A model generated the notes under the pieces. That model was given only the letters and a program-made list of their open reading frames with translations. It ran no database searches and was not told where the DNA came from. A DNA stretch of 64,000 bases from Erythrophleum ivorense. Taxonomy: Eukaryota > Streptophyta > Magnoliopsida > Fabales > Fabaceae. This document shows positions 34,601 through 46,689 of this stretch, one piece after another. Position 1 is the stretch's first letter. Every line of letters begins with the position of its first letter. A program made the position numbers and the translations under genes. The stretch covers positions 3,348,001 through 3,412,000 of the forward strand of contig JAIUCV010000023.1 of NCBI GenBank assembly GCA_026724425.1, read 5' to 3'.

Positions 34601-35371
34601 ATGAACAAATTTGGAAGAAGAAAGAGCATGAAAATCCATGAAATTCTTTACCTTTTCCTTACTTTTTCTCCTCCTTTCTTCTCCTCCATGGTGCGCCTAA
34701 GAGAGCTGGTGTTTTCTCTGGTTTTTGGACAGAATGAGTCGTGTAAATGAAGGGGAGAAGAAATAAAAAACTTCAAAGTGTGTTCAAGAAGTTTTCACTT
34801 TCTCAAAAATTTTAATTTTGCCTTTCGTCTTTTACATTTTTGTTTCTAATTCATTTTAACTCCTTTTTTAGAACTGTCTTTTCCATTATAAAATTTAAGT
34901 TCTCAATTTAATAAAACATCTTTAAAATCACTCAAATCGGAGCTAAAACCTTCCCGAACGAATCTGTCAAAATTTGGATACACCGATGTTAGAAAACGTC
35001 CACCGAAAAGAATTTAACTATTCCGGAGCTTCCCATAATTTTCAGAGCCTCTGAGAACCCTAAGGAACTCAAAACTTTTATTTGCCCTCCTGTGAAAATT
35101 TCAAAATTTACTCAAAATTATAAAAATACCATTACGTTTTGTAAGTTTTTCATCAAATTTTGTTTCTTCATTCTAGCTTCGTTTTTTCTTTCCGTCTGAG
35201 CTTGAAATTCTCATTTTTTAAAGTTTAGAATGCTTCCCGATTTTTTTGGAGCCTTAACTATATCATTTTGAATGACTTCCTTTTGTATCCAATAAATTTC
35301 GTTCATTTACAAAGAAACCGTATGTTACGTTTTTCATGTTTTTTCTTATTTTCAGAGAACCGAATGTTACA
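31637..35371 (-). repeat. Family 2 LTR, right copy (5' LTR of the element)
   Basis: Starts TGTAACACCATATATTTC at 31637 and ends CGAATGTTACA at 35371. It aligns with the left LTR throughout, with scattered substitutions and a few small indels that account for the 44-bp length difference. Confidence 0.9.
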
Positions 35372-36418
35372 TAGATATTGTTTGAGACTATCTCTTTAGA
35401 TATTATCTTACTCTAATCTAGCTTACCTTTCTGTGTGATGGTAAGAAAAATGCTATCCCACCAAGTTTGTCATTTTTATAGAAAGAAAGAGGGATTTCCA
35501 AATATCTCATACTATTTAATTCCTTTAATCAGTAATTTATTAAAATGTTGAGATTAAATGTATAAGATGAAAATTCGTAAAACTAATTTTGATAGCAAAC
35601 CCTTCAGATTTCGGCAAGTCGTGGTGTCTTTATTATATAATGTCTTGTATTTGTGTCAGCATCAATGTTTCTTAGCATGTACACACGCAGACAAGTCTTC
35701 AACAATCTTAACAATGAAAGATTTGCTATTTGATGTAAGAGACAATATTAGCAAATTACAAACCGTAGGATAATGTCACGTAAAGAAAGCTAGCAAAAAT
35801 TAAAAGTGACATATTCTTTTTGTCGGAGCATCTGAGTGAACAAAACATATTTAGAGTGCAATATTGATATTACATTCTACGGATATTAATTGCAAGATAC
35901 CAGCAGCACGAATTGGTGAAACAGAGAGTTGCTAAAGCGAAAACAGCTATTATTTGTTGTTTGAGTTATTGATACACAATTAACTGATGTATTTGTTGTC
36001 AGACAGTCAGAGTCTCCACAATAAGAGGGATATTCTATACAGTGAACTCTGCACAAGTGACCTAAAAAACATAAAAAACACAAGTGTAGAACGAAAGAAA
36101 TAAACAAACAGAGAAAGAAGGAAATACCAGCAAATTCTCTACCCATTCTGCAAGAGTTTTGGTCACTATAGCCATAAAAAAACTTGAGACACCAATCTTG
36201 CTGCCACTTCAGCAGGCAAACACTTGCCATGTCTTTCTCAGTCAGTAAAAGTCATCTTCTCCAAATAAATTCTGGCAGAACTCGGTGGACTTATCTTGCA
36301 CCAACCAGCAAAGCAAGTATATGCTACCAGAAACATCATTGGGTTTAGTGCCTGAAAATGCAGTCTCATCTGAAATCACTACCCATAGCTTGTACCAAAC
36401 AAGCTATTCTGCAGATAA
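35372..36418. other. Downstream flank of the GIL1-like gene, probably including its 3' UTR
   Basis: About 1 kb between the family 2 element and the stop codon of the minus-strand gene. The part nearest the gene (about 35880-36418) is less AT-rich and is probably 3' UTR. A 114-codon minus-strand open frame at 35886-36230 is Cys-rich but resembles no protein I know and has no gene-like context. I did not find a clear poly(A) signal. The rest shows no recognisable feature. Confidence 0.4.
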
Positions 36419-37948
36419 CTACTCTGTACATTTGAAATTGCTCAAATAAACTTGTGACTGAATAACTGTCCTCCCAATTTTAAACCCCGGAACCACCGTG
36501 AATCCCACATTTGCCTTACTTTTATTTGGCCAGGTAAATCTCCTTGTCACATCTTCCATGTATACCATAGAGAACTCTACACCTCTTTCCACTTGAAAAA
36601 TTTCAACTGCAGGATCAAATGCATAGGACAACTTGTGTAGTGTCCAAATGGAGCTAGCCATTGTAACAAACGCCTCATAGAACATACTCAATGACCTCCA
36701 TGAGTTCAAAACCACTTCATTTTGATCCAAATTAACGAAAATGGACGACTCCATTGTTGGATGGATAAGCCTTTCATACTTAAGCTCACAAAATCTAGAA
36801 AAATCACAGCTGGGATGAATGCTGAGCAACTCCATGGGATTGCTTGATACATGCTCGAGCAATTGCTTCAAAGAACTATTTTTCTCCTCTGAATCTAAAA
36901 CATGCCCAGTAGGCATAATTCCATTTTGCCTCAGTCCAAACTCTTGAGAATCAAAACTTTGAAACATTCCTAAGCATACATAAGACAAAAGTGCATACTG
37001 GCTGTGCCCTTTCTTTGCATACCCAATATTCGGATGAACCGCATTAGCTACTAAGTCCAAATCCCACCCAGCTTTTCTCATCAAACTAATCAATATCTTA
37101 GTAAATTTGTGTGTTGCTCTAGAAGCATCATGTAATACAGAATCAAACACTCTAACAGTAAATAAAACCTCGTCAGAAGATGAATTCACATTACCACACA
37201 ATTTCTTGGACAACTTTACATTAGACTTGCGCATCTCGTCCAACGTTCTCCTCAAAGCTGAAACCTCGTCGTGTTTCTGCTCAAGCTCTGACTGTAAACG
37301 ATTCGAAACAGTTCCAAGCGTCCTCAGCTTGCTCTGATTCTCCTCTACCTGAGCTTCCAAGCAAGACCCAAATGGAAAACTTGAATCAAAATCGGGATTC
37401 CCACAACAGTCTCTATAGAATTTCTTGAATTCGGAGAGTCTCTGAAGGTGTGTGATCAAAACTCGATCAGCCGCCTTCACGTTTTCCTCCACAAATGGAA
37501 CATGTGCAGTCTGCAATTGGAAGTACGAAGCTTCAAACGACGAAACCGTAGCGAAAATGGAAGAAATCAGAGTGTGGATCAAATGGGTTTTTGTGGCTCC
37601 GATCTGGATCTGGTTCACCGTCTGAGTTACTACTACTTGTGGACTTGGCGACGATGACTTCTCTATTTTCTCGGCGATAGGCTTTGGAACTACTGGCTCT
37701 GGAAGTGATGAAGGCGTCTCTGAAGATAAATTGAGAGCCGAGTCTGGTTTGATCACTACAACTTTCTGATCGGTGATGATTTCTTCGGCAGAGTCTAAGA
37801 GGGAAAAGCCATCAGCGTCTTCTCCAGCAGCGGTGGTGTCATCTTCGTCGGCGAAGAATTCGAAGGTTTTGGTCCTGAAAGCGATGGCGAATTTCTGAAA
37901 CATTTCGGAGATTTGGGGGGTTTTGGAAGGGCCATCCATTTCCGGCAT
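36419..37948 (-). CDS. DUF641 / GIL1-family protein (509 aa, single exon)
   Basis: Probably a plant-specific regulatory protein of the family of Arabidopsis GRAVITROPIC IN THE LIGHT 1, which is needed for light-induced loss of hypocotyl gravitropism; relatives interact with receptor-like kinases. The role of this copy is inferred from family only. Seen: an acidic, low-complexity N-terminus (1-110); the DUF641 block (about 115-245) with ISSIFATVSSFEASYFQLQ at 128-146; a coiled coil (about 200-248, heptads through KLRTLGTVSNRLQSELEQ); and the conserved C-terminal GIL1 domain (about 255-505) ending FTVVPGFKIGRTVIQSQVYL (483-502). No signal peptide or membrane segment. About 500 residues is normal for the family, and the frame is intact from ATG 37948 to TAG 36419. 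The ATG has a purine at -3 (TTAAAGATGCC). An in-frame Met at codon 4 is an alternative start. It is the only convincing host gene in the window. Confidence 0.95.
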   Translation of the reverse strand: MPEMDGPSKTPQISEMFQKFAIAFRTKTFEFFADEDDTTAAGEDADGFSLLDSAEEIITDQKVVVIKPDSALNLSSETPSSLPEPVVPKPIAEKIEKSSSPSPQVVVTQTVNQIQIGATKTHLIHTLISSIFATVSSFEASYFQLQTAHVPFVEENVKAADRVLITHLQRLSEFKKFYRDCCGNPDFDSSFPFGSCLEAQVEENQSKLRTLGTVSNRLQSELEQKHDEVSALRRTLDEMRKSNVKLSKKLCGNVNSSSDEVLFTVRVFDSVLHDASRATHKFTKILISLMRKAGWDLDLVANAVHPNIGYAKKGHSQYALLSYVCLGMFQSFDSQEFGLRQNGIMPTGHVLDSEEKNSSLKQLLEHVSSNPMELLSIHPSCDFSRFCELKYERLIHPTMESSIFVNLDQNEVVLNSWRSLSMFYEAFVTMASSIWTLHKLSYAFDPAVEIFQVERGVEFSMVYMEDVTRRFTWPNKSKANVGFTVVPGFKIGRTVIQSQVYLSNFKCTE

Positions 37949-38300
37949 CTTTAAGGGTTGCTTTTGAATAATGGAATCGAAGCTCGTAGGCGTGCAAGGA
38001 AGGAAGGATCAGAAGAAGAAAAGAAGCATAGAAAGAAACAAAGAATCCTTGTATTCTACAGCTGCTTCTGCTTCTCCTTCTCATATGCTTTGGGATTGGA
38101 TGCTTTCGAAGGAAGGCATGTGGAAATCTACTTTCCGGTTGTGGTTTTCCTTTTCCTTTTTCTTTTCTTTTTGTTTTCTCTTAATTTTAATTTTATTTTA
38201 TTTTGTGCTACAGCTCTAGTACCTTTCAAGGTTCTCAGTTTTAACGGTAAGAAGAGGAGAGGCTGGAGTAATGGAGTTTTCTTGAACTTCCAGGTAACTA
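37949..38300 (-). promoter_or_regulatory. Likely 5' leader and proximal promoter of the GIL1-like gene
   Basis: Read on the minus strand, the 120 bases before the ATG are CT-rich (TTTCTTTCTATGCTTCTTTT), typical of a plant 5' UTR. Further up are E-box-like CAGCTG (about 38060) and CATATG (about 38083), and an A/T-rich AAAATAAAATAAAATT run near 38190-38215 that could serve as a TATA region. The transcription start cannot be fixed from sequence. Confidence 0.35.
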
Positions 38301-41300
38301 TTGAGAAATTGGCGGTGATGTCCAGGACGACGCAGTTGAATTTAATTAGATGGGATTATTAGACAAGATTTGGAGTAACTTAATAGATGGGATTCAGTGA
38401 AATTTAAATGAGTATTTACCGTTTCTTTCTTTTTTATATGTGAAACTTCATGATATAAGACCATGATATAAGACTTTATTTGGTATGATAATGAAAACTA
38501 AAATAAAACGAAATCTATTAGCAAAATATGTTCGATAGATATGTGTTGTAGTAAATAGAAATTGACATAGAAAGGATGGATATTATGTATTTTCCTTCCT
38601 ATTCTACAATTTTTTTCCTATGCTATTAGTAATAGTTTTTTTGCCCCGCAGACTAAGTCATTTATTTGTTTTTAACATTGTCAGCATTGTTCTTCTTAAG
38701 TATTTATTATTTTTGTCTATTAATGTTATCATCATGTAAAATTTATTTATTATTATCATATAATATATATACACATAATTAATAGGAGAAAAATAATTAG
38801 TCTTATAGAAAAATAGAAAACTAGCGATACGAACACATGAAAAAATCAAAGCAAATTTCTTAAAAAAATTACTTAACAAATAAGAATGATAAATTTTCAA
38901 AAAGAAAAAAAATTTTAAAAACACATTTCAGTTTTTTTAAAAAAAAATTAAGCCAAATAATGAAATAAAAAAGTGAAAACCAACTGAAAAAATAATCAAA
39001 TAATAGAAAAAAATTAATCTTGAATAAGGTCAAAAAAAAATTTACTATTAAAAAAACATAGTTAAAATTTAAAAAAAAATCAATTTAAGTCATTCCCAAA
39101 AATATAAAAAAAATACTAACTAAAATTAAATCAAAAAGTTTCAACTGACTTTCAATCGAAACATCCATTCTGACTACATTGCAATCAAAACATGTCTCAC
39201 CAAATAGTAATCGGATGACTTCCAACTACAAGTTAGTCAAAACTTTTTAACCATAATATAGTTGGAATTGATTCAACTTATCCCCTTCTGGGAGCTTGTG
39301 TTGTTGTTTGTTAGGATTTTTTTTAATATTTATTTGCTGCTCTTTTTTTTTCTTTTGTTTGTTTTTCAGTTTTTTTCTCTAGACATAATACAATTGTTTT
39401 TAAATTTGATTATTTTCAATAATAATTCAAAACGTTTACAAAAAGATAAATAACAAGAAAAAAATAAAAACATAATTAACTATATCACTTATAAAATTAA
39501 TTATAAAAATATAAAATAAATAAATAAGGTTGGATTTATTATCTAAAAATTTAAATTAGAGACAACTGTGTTCAATTTAAAAATAAAAATAAAACAATAG
39601 ACGTGGCTATTATATATTTACACACTTGGTTTTTTTCATAAGAGCCTTCTATTCTGTTATCATTAGAAAATATTATAAATATTTTTAACATTTGATTAAT
39701 TATTTTTACTCCAAATCTTGGCTAATAATCATAACAAATAATTGATTATTGTGACATATAAATATTGGTAAATAGTAATATATACATTTTGTTATGAAGT
39801 AAATATTCATATTGTCCCCAAAAATAAATATTCCTAATTTCATAAGCTCTTCTATAATTTTTACTACAAATGAAAAAATCAAGGTGGTAAGAATATGAAA
39901 AAAATAATAAAAGGCAACATAAGATTGTAAACCCAAGCAATAAATCTAGTGACTTGTCTCAATTTTGCGAAAATGAAATGTTGCCTTGTGAAACAACTGA
40001 ACTCTTTGTGGAACAACAAAACTGGAAGGTAGCTAAATAATTCAATGCAACTTACACTATACTATATTTGATGTGACATGAAATTATATCAATTTTTCAA
40101 TGAGGGTTTTTTTTTTTTTCTCTTATTTTTCATTCCATTCTTATTTTATCTAATCAAATAAACAAATATAACTATAATCCCTTTTTTTCATTCATTTCAA
40201 ACATAATTTATTTTATTACATTCTATTCAACTTTTCTTTTTCTATATTCATCACTAAATTTTTTGCATACCAAACGAAATCTAAAAGAATTTAGATTTGT
40301 AAAATGAATCTTTTACAATAATATATAAAAGTCATTTAGTTTCATACTCTTTAATCCATTTCTTTGGAATTGTATGTATGTGGAATATTTATCTCCTAAT
40401 TACAAAAGATCTGAATTAGTGCATACATAGAGGTTTAGAATTATACTTGAGCCTTATGTGTACATTACATATGTAGTTTACTTTAAAAAAAATTTCATGT
40501 CAAATGGTTATAATAAGAATGAAAAAAAAAAAAAAAAACCTTTGTTCTATCCCTGTAATTTAGAATTTAAGAAAAATAAAAAAAGAAAAAAGTTGATGAT
40601 AACAATAAGAAGACACACTTAATATTTCATAAAAGTTTTATGAACACATATTTTATTGTGTAGATATTATGTTAAGCTATAAGATTGGGATAGTAAGACT
40701 CATTTTAAGTATATACAAATTATTCTTTCTAAAATTTCAAGTTATAATATTCAAGTCATTAGCATACTAATAAGAACTTACATTTAAACTTTTGCATATT
40801 ATAGAGTTACATAATTGGTCCGATCATCCACTAATCCAATTTAGCTTAACTGTATCAAGTTAGGTTAGGTTGAACTAAAAAATATTTTAAGGTTGAGTTA
40901 GTATTAAGAATCAGGATAGTCTAACCCAACCTAGTTCTCATATTTTAAACAAAATATTTTTATAAAATTTATATGAAAATTTTAATTTTTTAAGAACAAA
41001 TTTTAATTTATCAAAAACTTATATGAATTTTTTTTTTCAAAAGTCAATGTATAATTTTAATCAAAAATTCAAAACCAACAAAATGACTGAATTAGTTTAA
41101 AATATCAATTCAACCATGCTCGAACACTAAACTTTAATTTTTGAAACTTAGTTAAAACTGGGTTAACCCAAAATCTAACCCAACTCAATCTGTGTATACT
41201 TCTAACAAAGAGTTATAGAAAAGTTTATAATAAATCATTGGAAGGATATTTTGATATTTTACTTTTAGAATAAATCTTTAATTAAGTGACCCTTTAGCCA

Positions 41301-42297
41301 AGTCCAATGTCCACTATTTAACAAAAGCCAAAGTTAAAAGCAAAATTGGCGGTCATTACTATAGCCGACGTCAAGTTAATTTATAGCAAGTTTGCATGCT
41401 TTTGCACATTTTTGCGGAATCAGATAATCAATTAATGCTTAATCGTTTCATTAATTGCTGGCAAGGGGTCACTCCTTTTTCTTGAGCACTTTTCAATACC
41501 TGTTTTTTAATCTTCTTTGCTTTATGCTTATCAAACTCTTTCCAATATCTTTTTCCGGTCATGGTTGGCTTCCTTAGCGAGAACTCGCCCCGTCTTTTTT
41601 TTTTTTTTTTTTTTTACTCTTTTCCAACTAATCAATGGGTAAATAAGTTTGGAAAATTAAAAATATATAATATGAAAGTAATTAATTTTGCCTGTACAGT
41701 GTAGACATTATTAGATAGATTGTGCCTGTATAAGTATGGAATCAGATCCTTTACTGTTATGATGTTGTATTGTTGAGTGAATTTGATTTAAAATAAGATG
41801 AGATGAGTAAGTTTATATTAAAATAAAAAGAAAGAAAAATCAAAATGCATTCTGCCTCTCCCAACAACATAACAACATGCAAGTTTTAACAGCAAATGAT
41901 CCAAATTCATATAAGTACACTAAGTGTCGCATATAAGTTAAAAATTTATTATACGAAATTTTTATATAAATAACTTATTATATATTAGTGTTCATGTAGA
42001 CAATTAAATTTTTGGGTATTAATTAAAATTTTTACTCTTGCATTGTTGTTCTCTCCGTCAGTGTGGGTCTCCATTCATCAATCGAAGTTTAATCCAATTG
42101 GGTATTTTCGACAGCCTCTTCTAAAAAGAAAGCGCTGGGGGAGTGTGCTTTGCCAAGAAAAAAAAAGCACTTAAGTTTTGGGGTCTAAGCTTGATTTGAT
42201 TACTTAGGAAGTTAAGGAAGAGAAACATATGGTTGCTGAGAGTGATGGGTTCCAGAAGCTTCTTCCAAAAAGCCTTCCTCAGCACCATGATCTAAGT
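38301..42297. other. AT-rich intergenic DNA
   Basis: No gene that I can support. The stretch is very AT-rich, with long A and T runs. TTATTTGGTATGATAATG (38475) and GCATACCAAACGAAATC (40265) are an inverted pair of the kind seen at ends of small plant transposons, but 1.8 kb apart and weak. Around 40840-41200 there are GTTAGGTTAGGTTGAAC and TAACCCAACC phrases common in dispersed plant repeats. A run of 21 T lies at 41595-41615. Confidence 0.5.
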
Positions 42298-42745
42298 TAA
42301 AATTATTGTAGTTTCGGTAAAGCCACTAGCTCAATGCTTTCATATGTCCATATTATCTCCTATGTATCTTTTCTTAATGGAGACTAAGCAATCTTTACTA
42401 AGGTCACGCAGCATTTCCAACATTTTGGATATAGAAGGTTTTTTGGAATTGATTTTGCAAGAATGGAAAGATGAGCTTGAATGTCAATTACTGGATTTTT
42501 TTTTCCCACATTGGCTTCACATACAAGTCTAGCTATGCGCGGACAAAAAACGTTGTTTCTCTTTGATTTAGGGTGAGAATCAATTTAAAGATATAATAAA
42601 TTGGTGTCAATTTGTAGACATTAAGCCTCAAAGGCCTTGGTATACGTGGCCAAATAATCGAAAAGGGCCTAATACCATTTGGGCTTGCTTAGATCAAGCC
42701 ATGTGCAATCTTCCGTGGCTTGAATTATTTCTCCATACAGGTTCA
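42298..42745 (+). pseudogene. L1-type LINE remnant, endonuclease part
   Basis: Broken frames give the start of a plant LINE ORF2 endonuclease: an NYCSFGKA segment at 42300 corresponding to the usual NCRGLG, LFLMETK at about 42365 with the catalytic Glu, and YTWPNNRKGPNTIWACLDQA at about 42640-42705 matching the TWxNxR...LDR block. Frame changes and stops show it is dead. The reading continues at 43813 after an unrelated insertion. Confidence 0.8.
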
Positions 42746-43812
42746 ATTATGTGTAGGATAAAAATCAGATTGACCCGCCTAATCCGACTAGAAAACCAAT
42801 AAATCGGCCATTGCTTTGGTTCTGTTGACTCTCAAAATTGTTCAGATAAAATAGGTCAAAAATTGATCAATCAGACGGGTTGAACAGTTCTTTTTTATTT
42901 TTTTGGGATTTTTGTAGGTTTAAATACTTTGAATCCTATTACTCTTTTTTTTTTTTTTCCTTTTCAGGTTTGCAGCCTCACTATTACCTTTGAATGGTGA
43001 AAAGATGGTAAGAAATAGAAGATGTTAAAATTGAGAAGATCATATAAAGAGAGTTCTCAATTACAATCTCTGGTAAAATATTACCTTACATCTTTTGAAC
43101 TAATTGGTTGAGAGGTTGAAAAAGCATGAAAGAAGATGAAGAGATGTTCCATTGTTGCCTGTTAGCCACGGTTTCAACGCACCTTGACTGGAGGGTAAAG
43201 AGAGAAAAAAAATATTGGAAGTGTTGGAGTGAAGAAGACAAAGAGGTAGTTTGATAAACTAAAGAAAAAGATTAAAAAAAAAATTGCTTAATAATACAGC
43301 TCGTATGTGGAAGAAATAATGCCATTTAGTAAAAAAAAAAAGATATTAAAAAAATTGCTTAATAATACAGCTTGTAAATGAAAGAAATAATGCCATTGGA
43401 AATGCCAAAAGTTATTTCTTAATTTGGATTTTGAATTGATTTGACTGTTGGATGAAGAAGTTTTATGAAAGTATTGAATATAATTATTAAATACTTCTAT
43501 TGTATTTTTAATTTTTTATAAAAATAATATTCAATGGTTTATTTTCTTTTTGTAGTTATGAATATTGTAATAAATATTGATTTATTTGGATTTAAACATT
43601 ATGTCATATTTTTATATGTAATTAGTCACAAAGAGTTTAAAATTTATGATTATTTACTTGTTATTATTTATATTTAACATATAAAATTTATATATATATA
43701 TATATTACCATAATTTAACCACGATATAACTAATGAATTATAAATAATATTTCTACTGATTCAGTAATTGGTTTAATTTTAAAAGCATTAGATAATATCA
43801 AAGACCAGGATT
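42746..43812. mobile_element. Unclassified repeat inserted in or replacing part of the LINE
   Basis: About 1.07 kb lies between the endonuclease and reverse-transcriptase parts of the LINE. Near 42770-42880 it carries phrases such as GACCCGCCTAATCCGACT and AATCAGACGGGTTGAACAG, of a kind found in dispersed plant DNA repeats. A 71-bp tandem duplication lies at about 43280-43400 (ATTGCTTAATAATACAGC repeated), with an AT-dinucleotide run near 43690. No clear terminal repeats or target duplication were found, and some LINE sequence (roughly 200 codons) appears to be missing at this position. Confidence 0.45.
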
Positions 43813-46689
43813 AATAAACTTGAGGAATAATTAAAGTAGGTTCAAATTAGATTACAGAAAAAAGATTTGGGACTATTGGATAAATCTTTTTGTCATGATC
43901 TTGAATTTTAGTATACTTATAAGGAAACATTATGGGCTTAGAAGGCCAAATGATTACCGTTAGCTCAAATGGACTAGAATATTAAGCATTTTCATGCTCT
44001 GGTAAATAAAAGGAGAGTGAATAATTTTATTTCTCACATTAAAATTGGTGAGGAGGATTTAGTGAATATTAAGTAGCTAACAAATAATTATTTTAGGGAA
44101 ATATCTTCTCTAGGAAGGAACTTAACGATTTCAAATATTATAAAGGATTTGAATAGATATGACATCTCAATGTTGTCTTGCCAACATCTTAGTATACTTT
44201 AGGAACCTCTAAACATCCATGAGATTGAAAGGATTTTATTTCAAATAGAAGTTGATATTGCTCCTAGACCTTATGGATCTTATGTGGAATTTGATCATAA
44301 GTTTTGGGAGTTCCTCAAGGGAGATGTAGTAAATATGGGTTCAATTTTCCTCTTTTTTTAATTTTTCACACACAGCTATCTACTTAGTTCTCTAAACCAT
44401 ACATCTATTTCCCTTATTTTGAACTATGAGTCTCTTTAGACTTTGAAGGATTATTAACCCACTAGTCTCCACAACATAGTTTATTAGATTATTGCTAAAA
44501 TGCTATGTAATAGGTTGAAATGCATTTTTACCAAATGTGATTGTCCCAATTAAAATGCTTTCCTTCAAAGGCAATTTATTTATGATAATATTATTTTAGC
44601 TTCTAAACTAATGCATAAACCTTATTATTCAAAATGACTATAACAAGGATGGTGAGCTTATAAACTTAATATAACCAAAGCATATGATAAGGTTTCACAG
44701 AGTTTTCTACATGCTATTTTAATGAAAATGAGATTTCTTAGTCATTGGATTCAAATGACAATGTAATGTGTAACTATAGTAAGCTATCAGGTTTTAGTTA
44801 ATGGGCACATACTTAAAGCTTTTGTCCCAAAACAAAGGCTTTGTCAAGGTGATCTACTATCTCCATACTTATTTATTTTATGTGCTAACATTATATCATG
44901 TAAATGGATGGGCCTAAGAGTTAGTTGAAACTTAGCCTATTACATATATTATATATGCATGATACTTTGTTATTTTTTGAGGCATCCTCCCAAGTATGTA
45001 ATGTAGTCTATGGAATTTTGCAACATTATAATTAGCATTGTAGTTAGTGCATTAAATATAATAAATCAATTATTTCTTATGTTAAATATAAATCTTAATT
45101 AGGTAAATACCTTGGTGGTATGGTTGTTATGGGTCAAAATAGAACACAATTACATAAGGAATTAGTGGAAAAAGAAAATCAAAAGTTTTATACATGGAAA
45201 TCTATATTTCTATCTCAAGTTAATCATTTGATGCTAATTCATCTGTATTGACTTCTACCCTGAATTATGCTTTGTTGTTTTGTGAGCTTCTTAAGAAATG
45301 TTATCAAGAATGCTACGAAGGTTGCAAATTTTTTCTAGGATTATAATTTCCGTAGACCTAAAACTTTGTTTACTTAAATGGTTGGCTCTTTGTAATATGA
45401 CAAGTTTGGGAATGGTAGGTCTTAAGTAGACACACCTTCTTAATTAGATCCTATTGTCTAAACATGCATGGCACTTAATTAATCATGAACCATATTCTTT
45501 ATTTGTGTGGATTCTTTAACATAAATACTATTAGGTTCAATTTTTTGGATAACTCAATAAACACTCAAGTATGACTTGGATATGGTGAGGAATCTAGAAG
45601 GCTAGTAATGTTAGTGAGAATTTGGCATGGCAAGTTGGAGATAGGTAACATATTTCACTTCAACACCACCTTTGGTGGCCTACATAGCCAAGAGGATAGT
45701 AGAAGACCTTATTTTGCATGATCAAGGAGTATGAAACTCCTAACTACTTAGTTTATTTTATTCTCCAACCATAGCTCAAAAAATAGCCCTATTATCTTTT
45801 CTAATTACTAGTCAAGAAAATTGGCTTATTTGGATAAGTAATAGCATGAGAAGATATGTAGTGGCAAACAACTATTGACTTTTGCTAACAAATATAGTTA
45901 CTTCAATTCCCATATGTTTCTAGGCTTAGGATCAATTCTAGAGGGTTTGGCTTCCTTATCGAATACTTTTATTTGGGTGGAAGATATATAATGGTGGACA
46001 ACTACTGAATTCTATTGAAAAATATGGTTACTTCAATTCCCACATGTTTCTAAGTTTAGGACCAATTTTCTTCTTTTTTCCCTGCCTGAGGGGGGGTTAG
46101 CTTCCTTATTGAATACTTTTATTTGGGCGAAAGCTATTGTTTAATATCTTTATACTATGTTTATTTTACAAGCCCATCATTTGCCACTTGATAATGTCTA
46201 TCTTTTTTGTGGTATGAATAATGAAGCAATTAATTATTTGTTTCTGCAATGTCAATTTACAAAGGTGATTTGTTTTGGATTTCTATTATCTTTGAAAGTT
46301 GATCAAATTTGCTTAACAAATATTCAGTAGTGGCTTCATGGTTTTCTTAAACAATACAAGTCGTGCAGCAAGTTGAAGATTATACAGTGCTAATTTTACT
46401 TCTATTATATGTCACATGGTATTATTAGAGCAGGATCATATTTGACGAATTACATGTTGGCCCTTATAATGCAATCAAGTTAGTGTAAAAATTGATGGCA
46501 CAATATTGTCTTGTGTTTATGTAACTAAGTTAGGTAGGAATATAGCATCAGTCTTGTACTCGTCCAACATTAGAACAAATGCCGATAGTTAAGGGTTGGC
46601 AAATTATGGCTTGACTACCATTTTGGAATCAACAATGTTGTCATCATAGGGAGATGATTTGTGTTTGGTTCAACAAGAAGTTATTTCAA
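43813..46689 (+). pseudogene. L1-type LINE remnant, reverse transcriptase to zinc-finger part
   Basis: In order on the plus strand, across three frames, are typical plant LINE segments: the linker with NKRRVNNFISHI (about 44010), an APRPYGS-like APGPDGF (about 44255), the PTSLHNIVY block (about 44460), CQGDLLSPYLFILCA (about 44833-44878), MHDTLLFFEAS at about 44955 where FADD is expected, YLGGMVVMGQNR (about 45110), WKSIFLSQ (about 45200), and a zf-RVT-like C..C...H..C segment near 46210. The catalytic Asp pair is damaged (MHD) and stops are frequent. A 130-bp tandem duplication lies inside at 45851-46130. The 3' end is obscured by a small element at 46690. Confidence 0.85.
45851..46130 (+). 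repeat. Tandem duplication inside the LINE remnant
   Basis: Two copies of a segment (AAGATATGTAGTGGCAAACA at 45851 and a diverged copy at 45981) continuing through TTACTTCAATTCCCA and GAATACTTTTATTTGGG. The second copy has about 18 extra pyrimidine- and G-rich bases near 46075. Confidence 0.8.

Larger units (their letters stand above)
23042..35371 (-). mobile_element. Complete family 2 LTR element, non-coding interior (12.3 kb, large non-autonomous type)
   Basis: The LTRs are 23042-26732 (3691 bp) and 31637-35371 (3735 bp), each with TG...CA ends; 26733-31636 is the interior. A polypurine tract read on the minus strand (26745-26733) and a tRNA-Met-like primer site (31631-31620) place the 5' LTR on the right. 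Flanks TAGAG (23037-23041) and TAGAT (35372-35376) match in four of five bases and are probably the target duplication. The interior has no gag or pol that I can recognise in any frame. Long LTRs with a large non-coding interior fit a LARD-type derivative that depends on proteins of an autonomous relative. In the first 280 bp the LTRs differ at about 20 sites by eye, so it is much older than the family 1 array. Confidence 0.88.

Noticed and set aside
35886..36230. 114-codon Cys-rich minus-strand frame next to the GIL1-like gene
   Set aside because: No recognisable family, no clear start context, and the position fits the 3' UTR of the neighbouring gene.
37107..37657. Plus-strand frames antisense to the GIL1-like gene
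   Set aside because: Shadows of a well-conserved coding sequence on the other strand.
37958..38362. Plus-strand 134-codon frame divergent to the GIL1-like gene
   Set aside because: It overlaps the likely 5' leader and promoter, its hydrophobic Phe-rich part comes from a T/C-rich run, and no domain is visible.
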